Below are positions 30,040 to 36,925 of a DNA stretch of 36,925 nucleotides, in pieces. Within the stretch, counting starts at the first letter, position 1. Each line of letters opens with the position of its first letter. The position numbers and the translations under genes are program-made. Location of the stretch: positions 1 through 36,925 of the forward strand of contig JADBJL010000093.1 in NCBI GenBank assembly GCA_014874455.1, read 5' to 3'. Under the pieces are notes generated by a model. The model had not been told where the DNA came from. It made no database searches and worked only from the letters and a program-made list of their open reading frames with translations. The DNA is from Thermomicrobiaceae bacterium. Lineage in GTDB: Bacteria > Chloroflexota > Chloroflexia > Thermomicrobiales > Thermomicrobiaceae.

Positions 30040-32922
30040 ATGGAGCGCCGCCACAACGGCAGTGAAGCCGGGCAGGCCACAACGAGGGTCATGACCGAGA
30101 CAACCAGCGTCCAGGACATCATCGAGCAGTTCGCGGTCTTCTACCCGTTCACGTTCGACCGCTTCCAGATCGAGGCCATCGAGACCTTCCTGGCTGGCGA
30201 GTCGGTCATGGTTGCCGCACCGACCGGCACTGGCAAGACCGTGGTCGCCGAGTTCGGGGTTTACGAGTCGTTCCGGCGCGGCAGCCGGGTCATGTACACG
30301 ACTCCGATCAAGGCGCTCAGCAACCAGAAGTTCCGCGACCTGCGCGCGATCTACGGCGACAACGTGGGTCTCCTCACCGGCGACGTGACTGAAAACCCCC
30401 GCGCGCTGATCCTGGTGATGACCACCGAAGTCTTGCGCAACATGCTCCTGCAGACACCCTGGGAACTGGACGACGTCGACTGCATCATCTTCGACGAGAT
30501 CCACTACCTGGCCGACCCCGAACGCGGCACCACCTGGGAAGAATCGATCATCCTCTGCCCGGAGCACGTGCAGCTCATCTGCCTCTCGGCGACGGTCTCG
30601 AACGCCCAGGAGATCGCCGACTGGATCAGCCGCACCCACCGGCCGATCCGGCTCATCACCCACTACGAACGGGCTGTCCCGCTGGCGCTCTACTACTTTT
30701 ATGACCATAAGCTGCGGCTCGTGATCGACCACCACGGCGTGCAGGTCGCCGACTTCTCGCGGGTCGGCGGCGAGATCCGCCGTCAGATAGCCCGCGGCGG
30801 ACTGACTGCCGAGCAACGCCGCCAGGCCGAGGAAGCCGAGCCGCCACCATGGGAGATCGTGCAGGCGCTCGCAGCCGAGGACATGCTCCCGGCGATCTAC
30901 TTCCTCTTCAGCCGACGCGACTGTGAGGACTATGCCCAGCGCCTCGCGATGATGCGCGTCAACCTCATCCGGGAGCGGGCCGTTCACCGCCGTATCGAGC
31001 AGGTCGTCGAGACGTTTCTCACCGGCCTGCGCCCCGAGGATCGCGAGCTCGCCCAAGTCCAGACTGTCGTAGGCCTCGCTCGGCAAGGCATCGGTTTTCA
31101 TCACGCCGGCCTGCTGCCGGTGCTGAAGCAACTGGTGGAGGTGCTTTTCAGTCGTGGACTCATGAAGGTCGTCTTCGCGACCGACACCCTGGCACTCGGG
31201 GTCAACATGCCGGCGCGCACTGTGGTGATCGGCCGGATGACCAAGTGGGACGGCCGGCGACGGCGGTTACTGACGACGAACGAATACCAGCAGATGGCCG
31301 GCCGGGCCGGGCGGCGGGGGATGGACGAGCGCGGCAACGTGGTCGTGCCGTACAGCCCCTGGATCTCCTTCCGCGAAGTCCTCGAGGTAGCCACCGGCGA
31401 GCTGGAACCGGTGCGCAGCGCGTTCACCATCCGCTACAACACCGTCCTCAACCTGTGGGATCCGCCGCGGGGGGAGCGCGTCCGCCACCTCTTGCTCGAG
31501 AGCCTGGCCCAATACCAGGCCGCCCAGCGAGTGCGACAGTTGGAGGACGATATCGTCGCGATCGGCGAGCAGATCGAGCAGATCCCTCGCGGCTGCCTGA
31601 TCGGTCTCGACGGCGACGAGCTGCTCTACGAGTACCGCAAGCTCGTCGCTTCGCTCAACGCCGCGCGAGGCCAAGAGCGCCGAGCACACCAGGAACTCAA
31701 GGCACTCGCGGCCGACCTCGACGAGCGGCCATGGGCTGTGCCGACTCGCCCGGTACTCCGCCGGGCCTTCAAAACACTGCCACCCGGCTATCCCCTCCAT
31801 ACCCGCGAGCGCGGCTGGGTCGTCTTCCTCGGCAGGAGTCTCCACGGCGGAGTCGGCCTCGTACTGACGCGCGAGCACGCGGTCGAGCTCCTCTCGGAGT
31901 ACCGCCAGGTCGACTACCTCCCTGTCGGTATCCAGCCGCTCGAGCTCCCGGAGCCGTTGCTCAGCGTCGAGCAGCCACTCTCGGACGCCCGGGAGCTTGT
32001 TCCAGAAGAGACGTTGACCGAGGTGTGGGCCGAGTTCGACCGGCTCGGCCTCCCTGACCTCGACGCGTCGCTCGCGGCCCACCGGGCCGCTCTGGAGGAG
32101 CGCTTCGCTCACCAGCGCGCGCGGATCGAGGAGCAAATCCAGCGCCTCAAGGAAGAAGTGCACGAGCTGGCCGCGGCCCGACACCGCCACCCGTGCCACG
32201 GCTGCCCGCGCCGTAAGGAGCATCAGGGGTACCTCGCCACCATTGCCGAGCTGGAACAGCGCCGTGCGGCCCTGGAGCAACAGCTCAGCCGCGAGGTGGC
32301 GAATGAGGAGCGGCGAGTCCGTGAGCTGATCCGAGGCATTCGTCAGGTGTTGGAGCACTTTGGATACCTGCACCGCGGTTACCCGACAGCTAAGGCCGAC
32401 ACCCTGGCTGAGGTGTTCGATACGAACGGCCTCGTGATCTGCGAGATGATCGACCGCGACTTCTTCAGGAACCTCGACCCCGCCGACACCGCAGAGGTCT
32501 TCTCCTGGTTCGCATTCGATCGGGACGCGCGCTTCGCCAATAGCTTCGTGCTCCCGACCAGGCTCGTGCTCCTGCGTCGCCGGATCGATAGCCTGGAGCA
32601 GGAGATCTTCGAGGTAGAGCGACGCAACGGGCTCTTCCTCTCCACTGGTTATAGCTCGGGCTTCTATGGCGCGATGCGCGCCTGGTGCCGTGGCGAAACC
32701 ATGGCGCGCATCCTCGAGCAGATCGGGCTCAGCGAGGGCGACATCGTGATGACCTTCAACAAGACGCTCGATCTGATGCGCCAGGTGCGCGAGATGCTCG
32801 AGCATGTCATGCCTGAACACCCATTGCGGGCGACTTTGGAGGCGGCCGACACGCTGGTACGGCGTGACATCATCGAGCAGTCGCTGATGATCGGTGTCCT
32901 GCCGGTGCCGACAGCCGAATGA
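30040..32922 (+). CDS. Ski2/Mtr4-like DEAD/DEAH-box RNA helicase (HelY-like)
   Basis: This 960-residue superfamily 2 helicase has Walker A APTGTGKT (60-67), DEIH box (152-155), 'LSATVSNAQEI', 'GFHHAGLLP', 'FATDTLALGVNMPART' and motif VI 'QMAGRAGRRGMD' (from residue 418). After the core comes a region with 'PCHGC' (Cys719, Cys722) and coiled coil, then a C-terminal DSHCT-type helical domain, as in bacterial HelY. These enzymes unwind RNA for processing or decay; the bacterial role is poorly defined. I use ATG 30040, possibly leaderless; ATG 30091 is an alternative with GAGGG close upstream and still includes all motifs. It converges on lipB with 1 bp between stops. Confidence 0.92.
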   Translation: MERRHNGSEAGQATTRVMTETTSVQDIIEQFAVFYPFTFDRFQIEAIETFLAGESVMVAAPTGTGKTVVAEFGVYESFRRGSRVMYTTPIKALSNQKFRDLRAIYGDNVGLLTGDVTENPRALILVMTTEVLRNMLLQTPWELDDVDCIIFDEIHYLADPERGTTWEESIILCPEHVQLICLSATVSNAQEIADWISRTHRPIRLITHYERAVPLALYYFYDHKLRLVIDHHGVQVADFSRVGGEIRRQIARGGLTAEQRRQAEEAEPPPWEIVQALAAEDMLPAIYFLFSRRDCEDYAQRLAMMRVNLIRERAVHRRIEQVVETFLTGLRPEDRELAQVQTVVGLARQGIGFHHAGLLPVLKQLVEVLFSRGLMKVVFATDTLALGVNMPARTVVIGRMTKWDGRRRRLLTTNEYQQMAGRAGRRGMDERGNVVVPYSPWISFREVLEVATGELEPVRSAFTIRYNTVLNLWDPPRGERVRHLLLESLAQYQAAQRVRQLEDDIVAIGEQIEQIPRGCLIGLDGDELLYEYRKLVASLNAARGQERRAHQELKALAADLDERPWAVPTRPVLRRAFKTLPPGYPLHTRERGWVVFLGRSLHGGVGLVLTREHAVELLSEYRQVDYLPVGIQPLELPEPLLSVEQPLSDARELVPEETLTEVWAEFDRLGLPDLDASLAAHRAALEERFAHQRARIEEQIQRLKEEVHELAAARHRHPCHGCPRRKEHQGYLATIAELEQRRAALEQQLSREVANEERRVRELIRGIRQVLEHFGYLHRGYPTAKADTLAEVFDTNGLVICEMIDRDFFRNLDPADTAEVFSWFAFDRDARFANSFVLPTRLVLLRRRIDSLEQEIFEVERRNGLFLSTGYSSGFYGAMRAWCRGETMARILEQIGLSEGDIVMTFNKTLDLMRQVREMLEHVMPEHPLRATLEAADTLVRRDIIEQSLMIGVLPVPTAE

Positions 32923-32923
32923 A

Positions 32924-33637
32924 TCAGCGCTCGTCGACGAGGGAACGCTGCGGTAGGAAGCCGCGCAACTCCTGGAGAGTCAGCTCTTCTCCGACCTCAC
33001 GGTGGAAGACACGGGAAAAGCTCTGGACAACGTGGCCTTCCACGTCAGCCACCGCTACCGGTCGGCCGAGGAGCTGGGCGAGCGACGTGACACCGCGGTC
33101 AGGGATACCGCAGGGAATCATGTAACTGAAGTACCTGAGATCGGGATCGACGTTGAGCGCGAACCCATGATAGGTGACGCCCCGGCTCACCGTAATGCCG
33201 ATCGCGGCAATCTTGTCGTTGCCCACCCAGACCCCCGGTCGAGCCGGATCGATCGTCGCCTCGACGCCGAAGCACCTCAGCGCCTCGATCACCGTCCCTT
33301 CCAGTCGCTCCACAAAGCGGCGGACGCTCCGCTGCTCTCTGCCGAGATCCATGATCACGTAGGCCACGAGCTGGCCTGGCCCGTGGAACGTGATATCGCC
33401 CCCGCGGTCAACCGGGTAACAGCGCGCTCCTATCCGGGCGAGGGTGGCATCGTCGATGAGCAGATTCGAGCGGTGACCGCCGCGACCGATCGTGTACGTA
33501 GGCGGGTGCTCCAACAGCAAGAGGAGGTCGGGCACACTCCCCTGACGGCGAGCGGCCGCGAGCGCCCGTTGGAGTTCCCAGCAGGCGAGGTAGTCGATCT
33601 GTCCAAGGCGCACGAGCCGGACGGCGTCTTCGCTCAT
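32924..33637 (-). CDS. lipB: Octanoyltransferase LipB
   Basis: This 237-residue enzyme moves octanoate from acyl carrier protein to lipoyl domains. It has 'EHPPTYTIGRGG', 'RGGDITFHGPGQLVAY' (78-93), catalytic Lys142 in 'DKIAAIG' and acyl-thioester Cys176 in 'IPCGI', all at normal positions. LipA, which inserts sulfur into the product, is encoded 37 bp upstream on the same strand, forming a lipA-lipB operon for lipoate synthesis. The gene converges with the helicase with virtually no intergenic space, and no terminator is apparent. Confidence 0.96.
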   Translation of the reverse strand: MSEDAVRLVRLGQIDYLACWELQRALAAARRQGSVPDLLLLLEHPPTYTIGRGGHRSNLLIDDATLARIGARCYPVDRGGDITFHGPGQLVAYVIMDLGREQRSVRRFVERLEGTVIEALRCFGVEATIDPARPGVWVGNDKIAAIGITVSRGVTYHGFALNVDPDLRYFSYMIPCGIPDRGVTSLAQLLGRPVAVADVEGHVVQSFSRVFHREVGEELTLQELRGFLPQRSLVDER

Positions 33638-33674
33638 CTGTCGTTTCGCCTACAGGAGCGAGTCGCTGTTTCCG

Positions 33675-34586
33675 CTACGGTCTCTCGCTCTGAGCGCGTC
33701 GGCGTTGCCTGAAGGCAGCCACTTGCTCGCCGGCCCGATAGGACGAGCGCACCAGCGGGCCGGCCTCGACATGCCCGAAGCCCAGTTCGTAACCGATGGC
33801 ACGCAGCTCGTCGAACTCCTCCAGCGAGTAGTAGCGATCCAAGGGGTAATGCCGCGGTGTTGGTGGCAGGTACTGGCCGATCGTCAAGATTCCGACGTCT
33901 CGTGCCCGCAGATCGCGCATAACCTGCACGAGTTCCTCTTTCGTCTCTCCCATCCCGACGATGATCCCGGACTTGGTGATGATGTCCGGATCCATCGCCT
34001 TGACCTGGCTGAACAGATCCAGGCTCCACTCGTACCGATCCCACGGCTGGATACGCCGGAAGAGCCGCGGCACGGTCTCGACGTTGTGCGCGATGACGTC
34101 CGGTCTCGCCTCGACGACGAGCCGCAACGCCTCCCAGTTGCCCTGAAAGTCAGGGATCAAGACCTCGATTCCGCACTCCGGCAACCGGCGGCGAACCTCA
34201 CGGATCGTCGCGGCGAACACGCTCGCGCCCCCATCTGGCAGGTCATCGCGGTTTACGGAGGTGATCACCGCGAAGTCGAGGCCCATCGCCGCGATCGCCT
34301 CGGCCACGCGGGCGGGTTCCTCCAGGTCGACGGTGTTCGGACGGCCCCAGCGCACGTTACAGAAGCGGCAGGCGCGGGTACAGAGATCGCCCAGGATCAT
34401 GACGGTTGCCGTACGCTCGTTCCAACACTCGTAGATGTTGGGGCAACGCGCCTCCTCGCAGACGGTGTGTAACGCGAGCCCGCGCATGATGCGTTTCAGG
34501 TCACGGTAGCTCTCGCCGTGCTCCCGGCGCACTTTGAACCATTCAGGCTTCTTCTGGAGGAGAATCGGCTGTATCGTCCTGGTCAC
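33675..34586 (-). CDS. lipA: Lipoyl synthase LipA
   Basis: This 303-residue radical-SAM enzyme inserts two sulfurs into octanoylated proteins. The auxiliary cluster is C-x4-C-x5-C (Cys43, Cys48, Cys54 in 'CEEARCPNIYEC') and the radical-SAM cluster C-x3-C-x2-C (Cys69, Cys73, Cys76 in 'CTRACRFC'). The C-terminal 'RSSYRAGE' supplies the serine that ligates the auxiliary cluster. The start is GTG 34586 with GAGGAG 7 nt upstream. It heads the lipA-lipB pair; the 91 bp before it hold no strong promoter that I can defend. Confidence 0.97.
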   Translation of the reverse strand: MTRTIQPILLQKKPEWFKVRREHGESYRDLKRIMRGLALHTVCEEARCPNIYECWNERTATVMILGDLCTRACRFCNVRWGRPNTVDLEEPARVAEAIAAMGLDFAVITSVNRDDLPDGGASVFAATIREVRRRLPECGIEVLIPDFQGNWEALRLVVEARPDVIAHNVETVPRLFRRIQPWDRYEWSLDLFSQVKAMDPDIITKSGIIVGMGETKEELVQVMRDLRARDVGILTIGQYLPPTPRHYPLDRYYSLEEFDELRAIGYELGFGHVEAGPLVRSSYRAGEQVAAFRQRRRAQSERP

Positions 34587-34677
34587 GTCCCTGCTCCTCG
34601 CTCAGGCCCGCCGCTGCGCCCGGCTGCGCCGATGCATCTGGAGGTACTCTAACACGGCAGACACGCGGCCGGGAGCC

Positions 34678-35097
34678 TCAGCCGAGCTCGCGGAGCGCGT
34701 CTTGCACGCTCTCGTCAACATCCTCACCCAGCGCGAGGCCGTTGATCATGACGCTGATGCCCGTAAAGTAATGGAGCACCGCAAGCGCCTCAACGAGCTG
34801 GGCGTTCGAGATGCCCAGTTTCTTCAGCCGGGCGGTGTGTACCTTGATGCCGAACTGGTTGTTTGTCAAAGTGACAGCCGCCCAGGCTAACCACTCTTTT
34901 ATCTCCGGCGCTATCTCACCGGTATCCATAACCCGCGCGCGGTGCTCGACGAGTGCCTCGAGCACCCCGGGGTTGTGGGCAAATGCCTTGTAGGCATTCG
35001 GAACCTTCCCAGCCCCGAACCCCTTCTTGATACGATCGTAGACCTGCCGGACGTTCTCGGGCGCATTTCGCTCTTCGATCAGACGTACGGTGGCCAT
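34678..35097 (-). CDS. Carboxymuconolactone decarboxylase-like protein lacking cysteines
   Basis: This 139-residue helical protein has the AhpD/carboxymuconolactone decarboxylase fold pattern: 'YDRIKKGFGAGKVPNAYKAF', 'LVEHRARV' and the core helix pair around 'AVTLTNNQFGIKVHTARLKK'. The core normally carries CxxCxxxH; here both cysteines are replaced while the His in 'KVHTARL' remains, and the protein has no Cys at all. An AhpD-type peroxidase role is therefore unlikely, and decarboxylase or unknown activity remains open. ATG 35097 starts the family sequence; in-frame starts at 35121 and 35187 are possible but have no better ribosome site. It follows the GNAT gene by 90 bp. Confidence 0.75.
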   Translation of the reverse strand: MATVRLIEERNAPENVRQVYDRIKKGFGAGKVPNAYKAFAHNPGVLEALVEHRARVMDTGEIAPEIKEWLAWAAVTLTNNQFGIKVHTARLKKLGISNAQLVEALAVLHYFTGISVMINGLALGEDVDESVQDALRELG

Positions 35098-35187
35098 CGT
35101 GTCGATACCCCCGTCTTCCATCTCGCATATTGTCTCGATACCACGCCGTCTCACGCCGATCAGACTGACAGCGGCCAGTAGCTGCAA

Positions 35188-35676
35188 TCACTTGCGCTCG
35201 GGCTGAGCTCGCAGATCCAAGACCATCACCTGGTGCTCGATGTGCCCCATGTAGAAGCGGCGACCAACCGGCTCGAAACCGAGTCGCCGGTAGAAGTCCA
35301 GCGCATGGGTCTGCGCGTTGAGCGTCACGTAGCGCGCTCCCTGAGCCTGGCTCCAGCGAATGAGGTAGTGCATGACGGCGCTGCCCACCCCGCGGCCGCG
35401 GTACGGCTTCAAGACTGCTACCCACGCGATCTGAGCCTCGTCACCGAAGAGCGTGACGCGGCCGGTGCCGACCGGCCGGTCATCGACAGTGGCAAGCACG
35501 GTCAGAGAGTAGGCGTCGTCCGGATCGTCGCGTACGTACGGGGTCAAGTGCTGTTCGTGATGGAATACCTCTTCACGGATCGCATAGACCGCTTCCTGAT
35601 CATCTCGGTCGCGTACGGGCCGCACCTGCACTGCCGGCCGTTGCTCGCTCGAGGGCGTGTCTTTCAGCACAGTCAC
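35188..35676 (-). CDS. GNAT family N-acetyltransferase
   Basis: This 162-residue GNAT protein has the acetyl-CoA pyrophosphate loop 'YRGRGVGSAVM' preceded by 'IAWVAVLKP', and C-terminal 'ALDFYRRLGFEPVGRRFYMG', which resembles the ElaA/YjcF-like group. Substrate unknown. GTG 35676 overlaps the argH stop by 4 nt (GTGA) and has GGAG 7 nt upstream. In some bacteria a GNAT protein is fused or linked to argH as N-acetylglutamate synthase, so a role in the first step of arginine synthesis is a tempting but unproven reading of this arrangement. Confidence 0.85.
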   Translation of the reverse strand: MTVLKDTPSSEQRPAVQVRPVRDRDDQEAVYAIREEVFHHEQHLTPYVRDDPDDAYSLTVLATVDDRPVGTGRVTLFGDEAQIAWVAVLKPYRGRGVGSAVMHYLIRWSQAQGARYVTLNAQTHALDFYRRLGFEPVGRRFYMGHIEHQVMVLDLRAQPERK

Positions 35677-36925
35677 AGCGACGCTCCGGACAACAAGCGC
35701 GATTCGGCCGTCGTGACCCGTTGCCGCTCGACCTCGAGCCACACGATCTCTTCCGCCAGCCGCGCTGCTGCCTGTTCCAACGCCTGGCTTACCTGACCCG
35801 GCCCGGTACCCCCAGGCACCTCCCGCGCGCGCACCGCGTCCCATACCGTCAGTGGCGGGCGAGTCTCGGCCAAGAGCGGATGAAAGCTTGCCCACTCAGC
35901 CGCCGTCAGTTCCGGAAAGTCCTTCTTGTTCGCCTCGCAGTACGCCACCACCCGGCCCACCAGCTCGTGCGCCTCGCGGAACGGCATACCCTGACGTACC
36001 AGATGGTCGGCCAGGTCGGTCGCCAAGCTGAAGCTCCCGGCTGCGGCCTCGGCCATCCGGTCGGTTCGGAACCGGAGTGTTCGCAGCATCGGCGGGAGCA
36101 CCCGCAAGATCAGGGAGACCGTGTCGAACGCGTCGAAGACTCCTTCTTTGTCCTCCTGGAGATCCTTGTTGTAGGCCAGGGGTAAGCCTTTGAGCACGGT
36201 GAGCAGGCCGGTCAAGTGCCCGACCACTCGCCCGGTCTTCGCGCGGATCAACTCCGCGACGTCCGGGTTCTTCTTCTGGGGCATGATGCTGCTGCCGGTA
36301 GCGTACGCGTCATCGATCTCGACGAAGCCGAACTCTCCACTCGACCACAGGATCAGCTCCTCGGCCAGGCGGGACAGGTGCATCATCAGCAGACTGAGGT
36401 CACCCAGGAACTCGACGACGAAGTCACGGTCGGAAACCGCGTCTAGGCTGTTCTCGCAGATTCCGTCCATCGCGAGCAGATCGGCGACGTACTGACGATC
36501 CACCGGATAGGTGACACCGGCCAGCGCGCCTGCCCCCAGTGGTGAGCGGTTGACCCGACGGTACAGCTCCCGTAGTCGTTCCAGATCACGGAACAGCATG
36601 GCGACGTACGCGTGGAGGTGGTGAGCCAGCAGCACCGGCTGCGCCCGTTGCAGGTGCGTGTAACCGGGCAGCACCGTTTCCCGGTGCTGGTCAGCCAGGT
36701 CGAGCAACGCCCGGACGACCTCGCTGATCCCTTGTCCAAGCGCGATGATCGCGTCGCGCGTCCACAGGCGGAGGTCGAGAGCGACCTGGTCATTGCGACT
36801 ACGAGCGGTGTGCAGGCGGCCTGCAGCAGGCCCGATCAGCTCGCGCAATCGGCGCTCGACGCTCAGGTGGATATCTTCGTCTTCGAGACGAAAAGCGAAC
36901 TCTCCTCGCTGCAGCTCACCCAGGA
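35673..36925 (-). CDS. argH: Argininosuccinate lyase ArgH (5' end outside window)
   Basis: The minus strand is open from the right edge to a TGA at 35673, giving 417 residues of an argininosuccinate lyase that splits argininosuccinate into arginine and fumarate. Conserved parts are 'HTARSRNDQVALDLRLW', 'GYTHLQRAQPVLLAHH' and the signature 'GSSIMPQKKNPD'. The edge sequence 'LEDEDIHLSVERRL' shows that only about 70 residues of the N-terminus are missing. It overlaps the GNAT gene by 4 nt. Upstream genes, commonly argG, lie beyond the window. Confidence 0.96.
   Translation of the reverse strand, partial: LGELQRGEFAFRLEDEDIHLSVERRLRELIGPAAGRLHTARSRNDQVALDLRLWTRDAIIALGQGISEVVRALLDLADQHRETVLPGYTHLQRAQPVLLAHHLHAYVAMLFRDLERLRELYRRVNRSPLGAGALAGVTYPVDRQYVADLLAMDGICENSLDAVSDRDFVVEFLGDLSLLMMHLSRLAEELILWSSGEFGFVEIDDAYATGSSIMPQKKNPDVAELIRAKTGRVVGHLTGLLTVLKGLPLAYNKDLQEDKEGVFDAFDTVSLILRVLPPMLRTLRFRTDRMAEAAAGSFSLATDLADHLVRQGMPFREAHELVGRVVAYCEANKKDFPELTAAEWASFHPLLAETRPPLTVWDAVRAREVPGGTGPGQVSQALEQAAARLAEEIVWLEVERQRVTTAESRLLSGASL

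Noticed and set aside
29974-31131. Upstream continuation of the glycosyltransferase frame
   Set aside because: It lies antisense to the helicase core motifs; the GT-B fold begins at 29973 with its own ribosome site.
31267-32820. A 517-codon open frame on the minus strand
   Set aside because: Antisense mirror of the helicase gene, with Asp/Glu/Leu-biased composition caused by GC-rich codon use.

Overview
The window is GC-rich (about two thirds G+C), gene-dense bacterial chromosome with GTG and TTG starts, 1-4 nt gene overlaps and no mobile elements, CRISPR arrays or tRNAs that I could find. Gene content suggests a Chloroflexota of the Thermomicrobia type: a DUF3090/TIGR03847 protein (shared with Actinobacteria), a HelY/Ski2-like helicase, secreted 'FGYPI...VQYFERARFE' repeats and a GAAC-N4-GTTC SOS box upstream of recA. 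This placement is an inference from family distribution, not a database result.

Layout. 1-289: start of an acetyl-CoA synthetase gene (minus), then about 780 bp with no recognisable gene. 1071-5415: DUF3090 protein, gamma-glutamyltransferase, class II aldolase, ribonuclease Z and a small hypothetical protein. 5520-11227: the most interesting locus. A promoter, a cobalamin riboswitch and an intrinsic terminator precede four plus-strand genes: a secreted alpha/alpha-toroid protein, a membrane-anchored protein with a DUF4430/transcobalamin-C-like domain, an ECF transporter T component and a fused double ECF ATPase. 11365-14798: a PII-like c-di-AMP receptor, recA with its own promoter and SOS box, and an ABC exporter pair. 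14859-17937 (minus): a DUF1326/DUF2182 pair and an SH3-NlpC/P60 wall hydrolase with a long leader.

18236-29973 (minus) is a run of thirteen genes with gaps of at most 59 bp: glycosyltransferase, thiL, amidase, tsaE, tsaB, rimI, tsaD, an inositol-monophosphatase-family enzyme, a histone-deacetylase-family enzyme, hisH, hisA, a long coiled-coil protein and hisF. It joins t6A tRNA modification, thiamine diphosphate synthesis and the middle of histidine synthesis. 30040-32922 (plus) encodes the helicase. 32924-36925 (minus) holds lipA-lipB and argH-GNAT-carboxymuconolactone-decarboxylase-like genes; argH runs off the right edge.

Candidate new system. Human intrinsic factor and transcobalamin hold vitamin B12 between an alpha6/alpha6 barrel and a small beta domain of the DUF4430 family. 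Here two adjacent genes under a B12 riboswitch appear to encode these two architectures as separate extracytoplasmic proteins, followed by an ECF transport engine with no recognisable S component. I propose a split, bacterial intrinsic-factor-like corrinoid capture system feeding an ECF importer. The riboswitch and ECF calls are strong, the two-domain analogy is moderate, and the joint function is a hypothesis.
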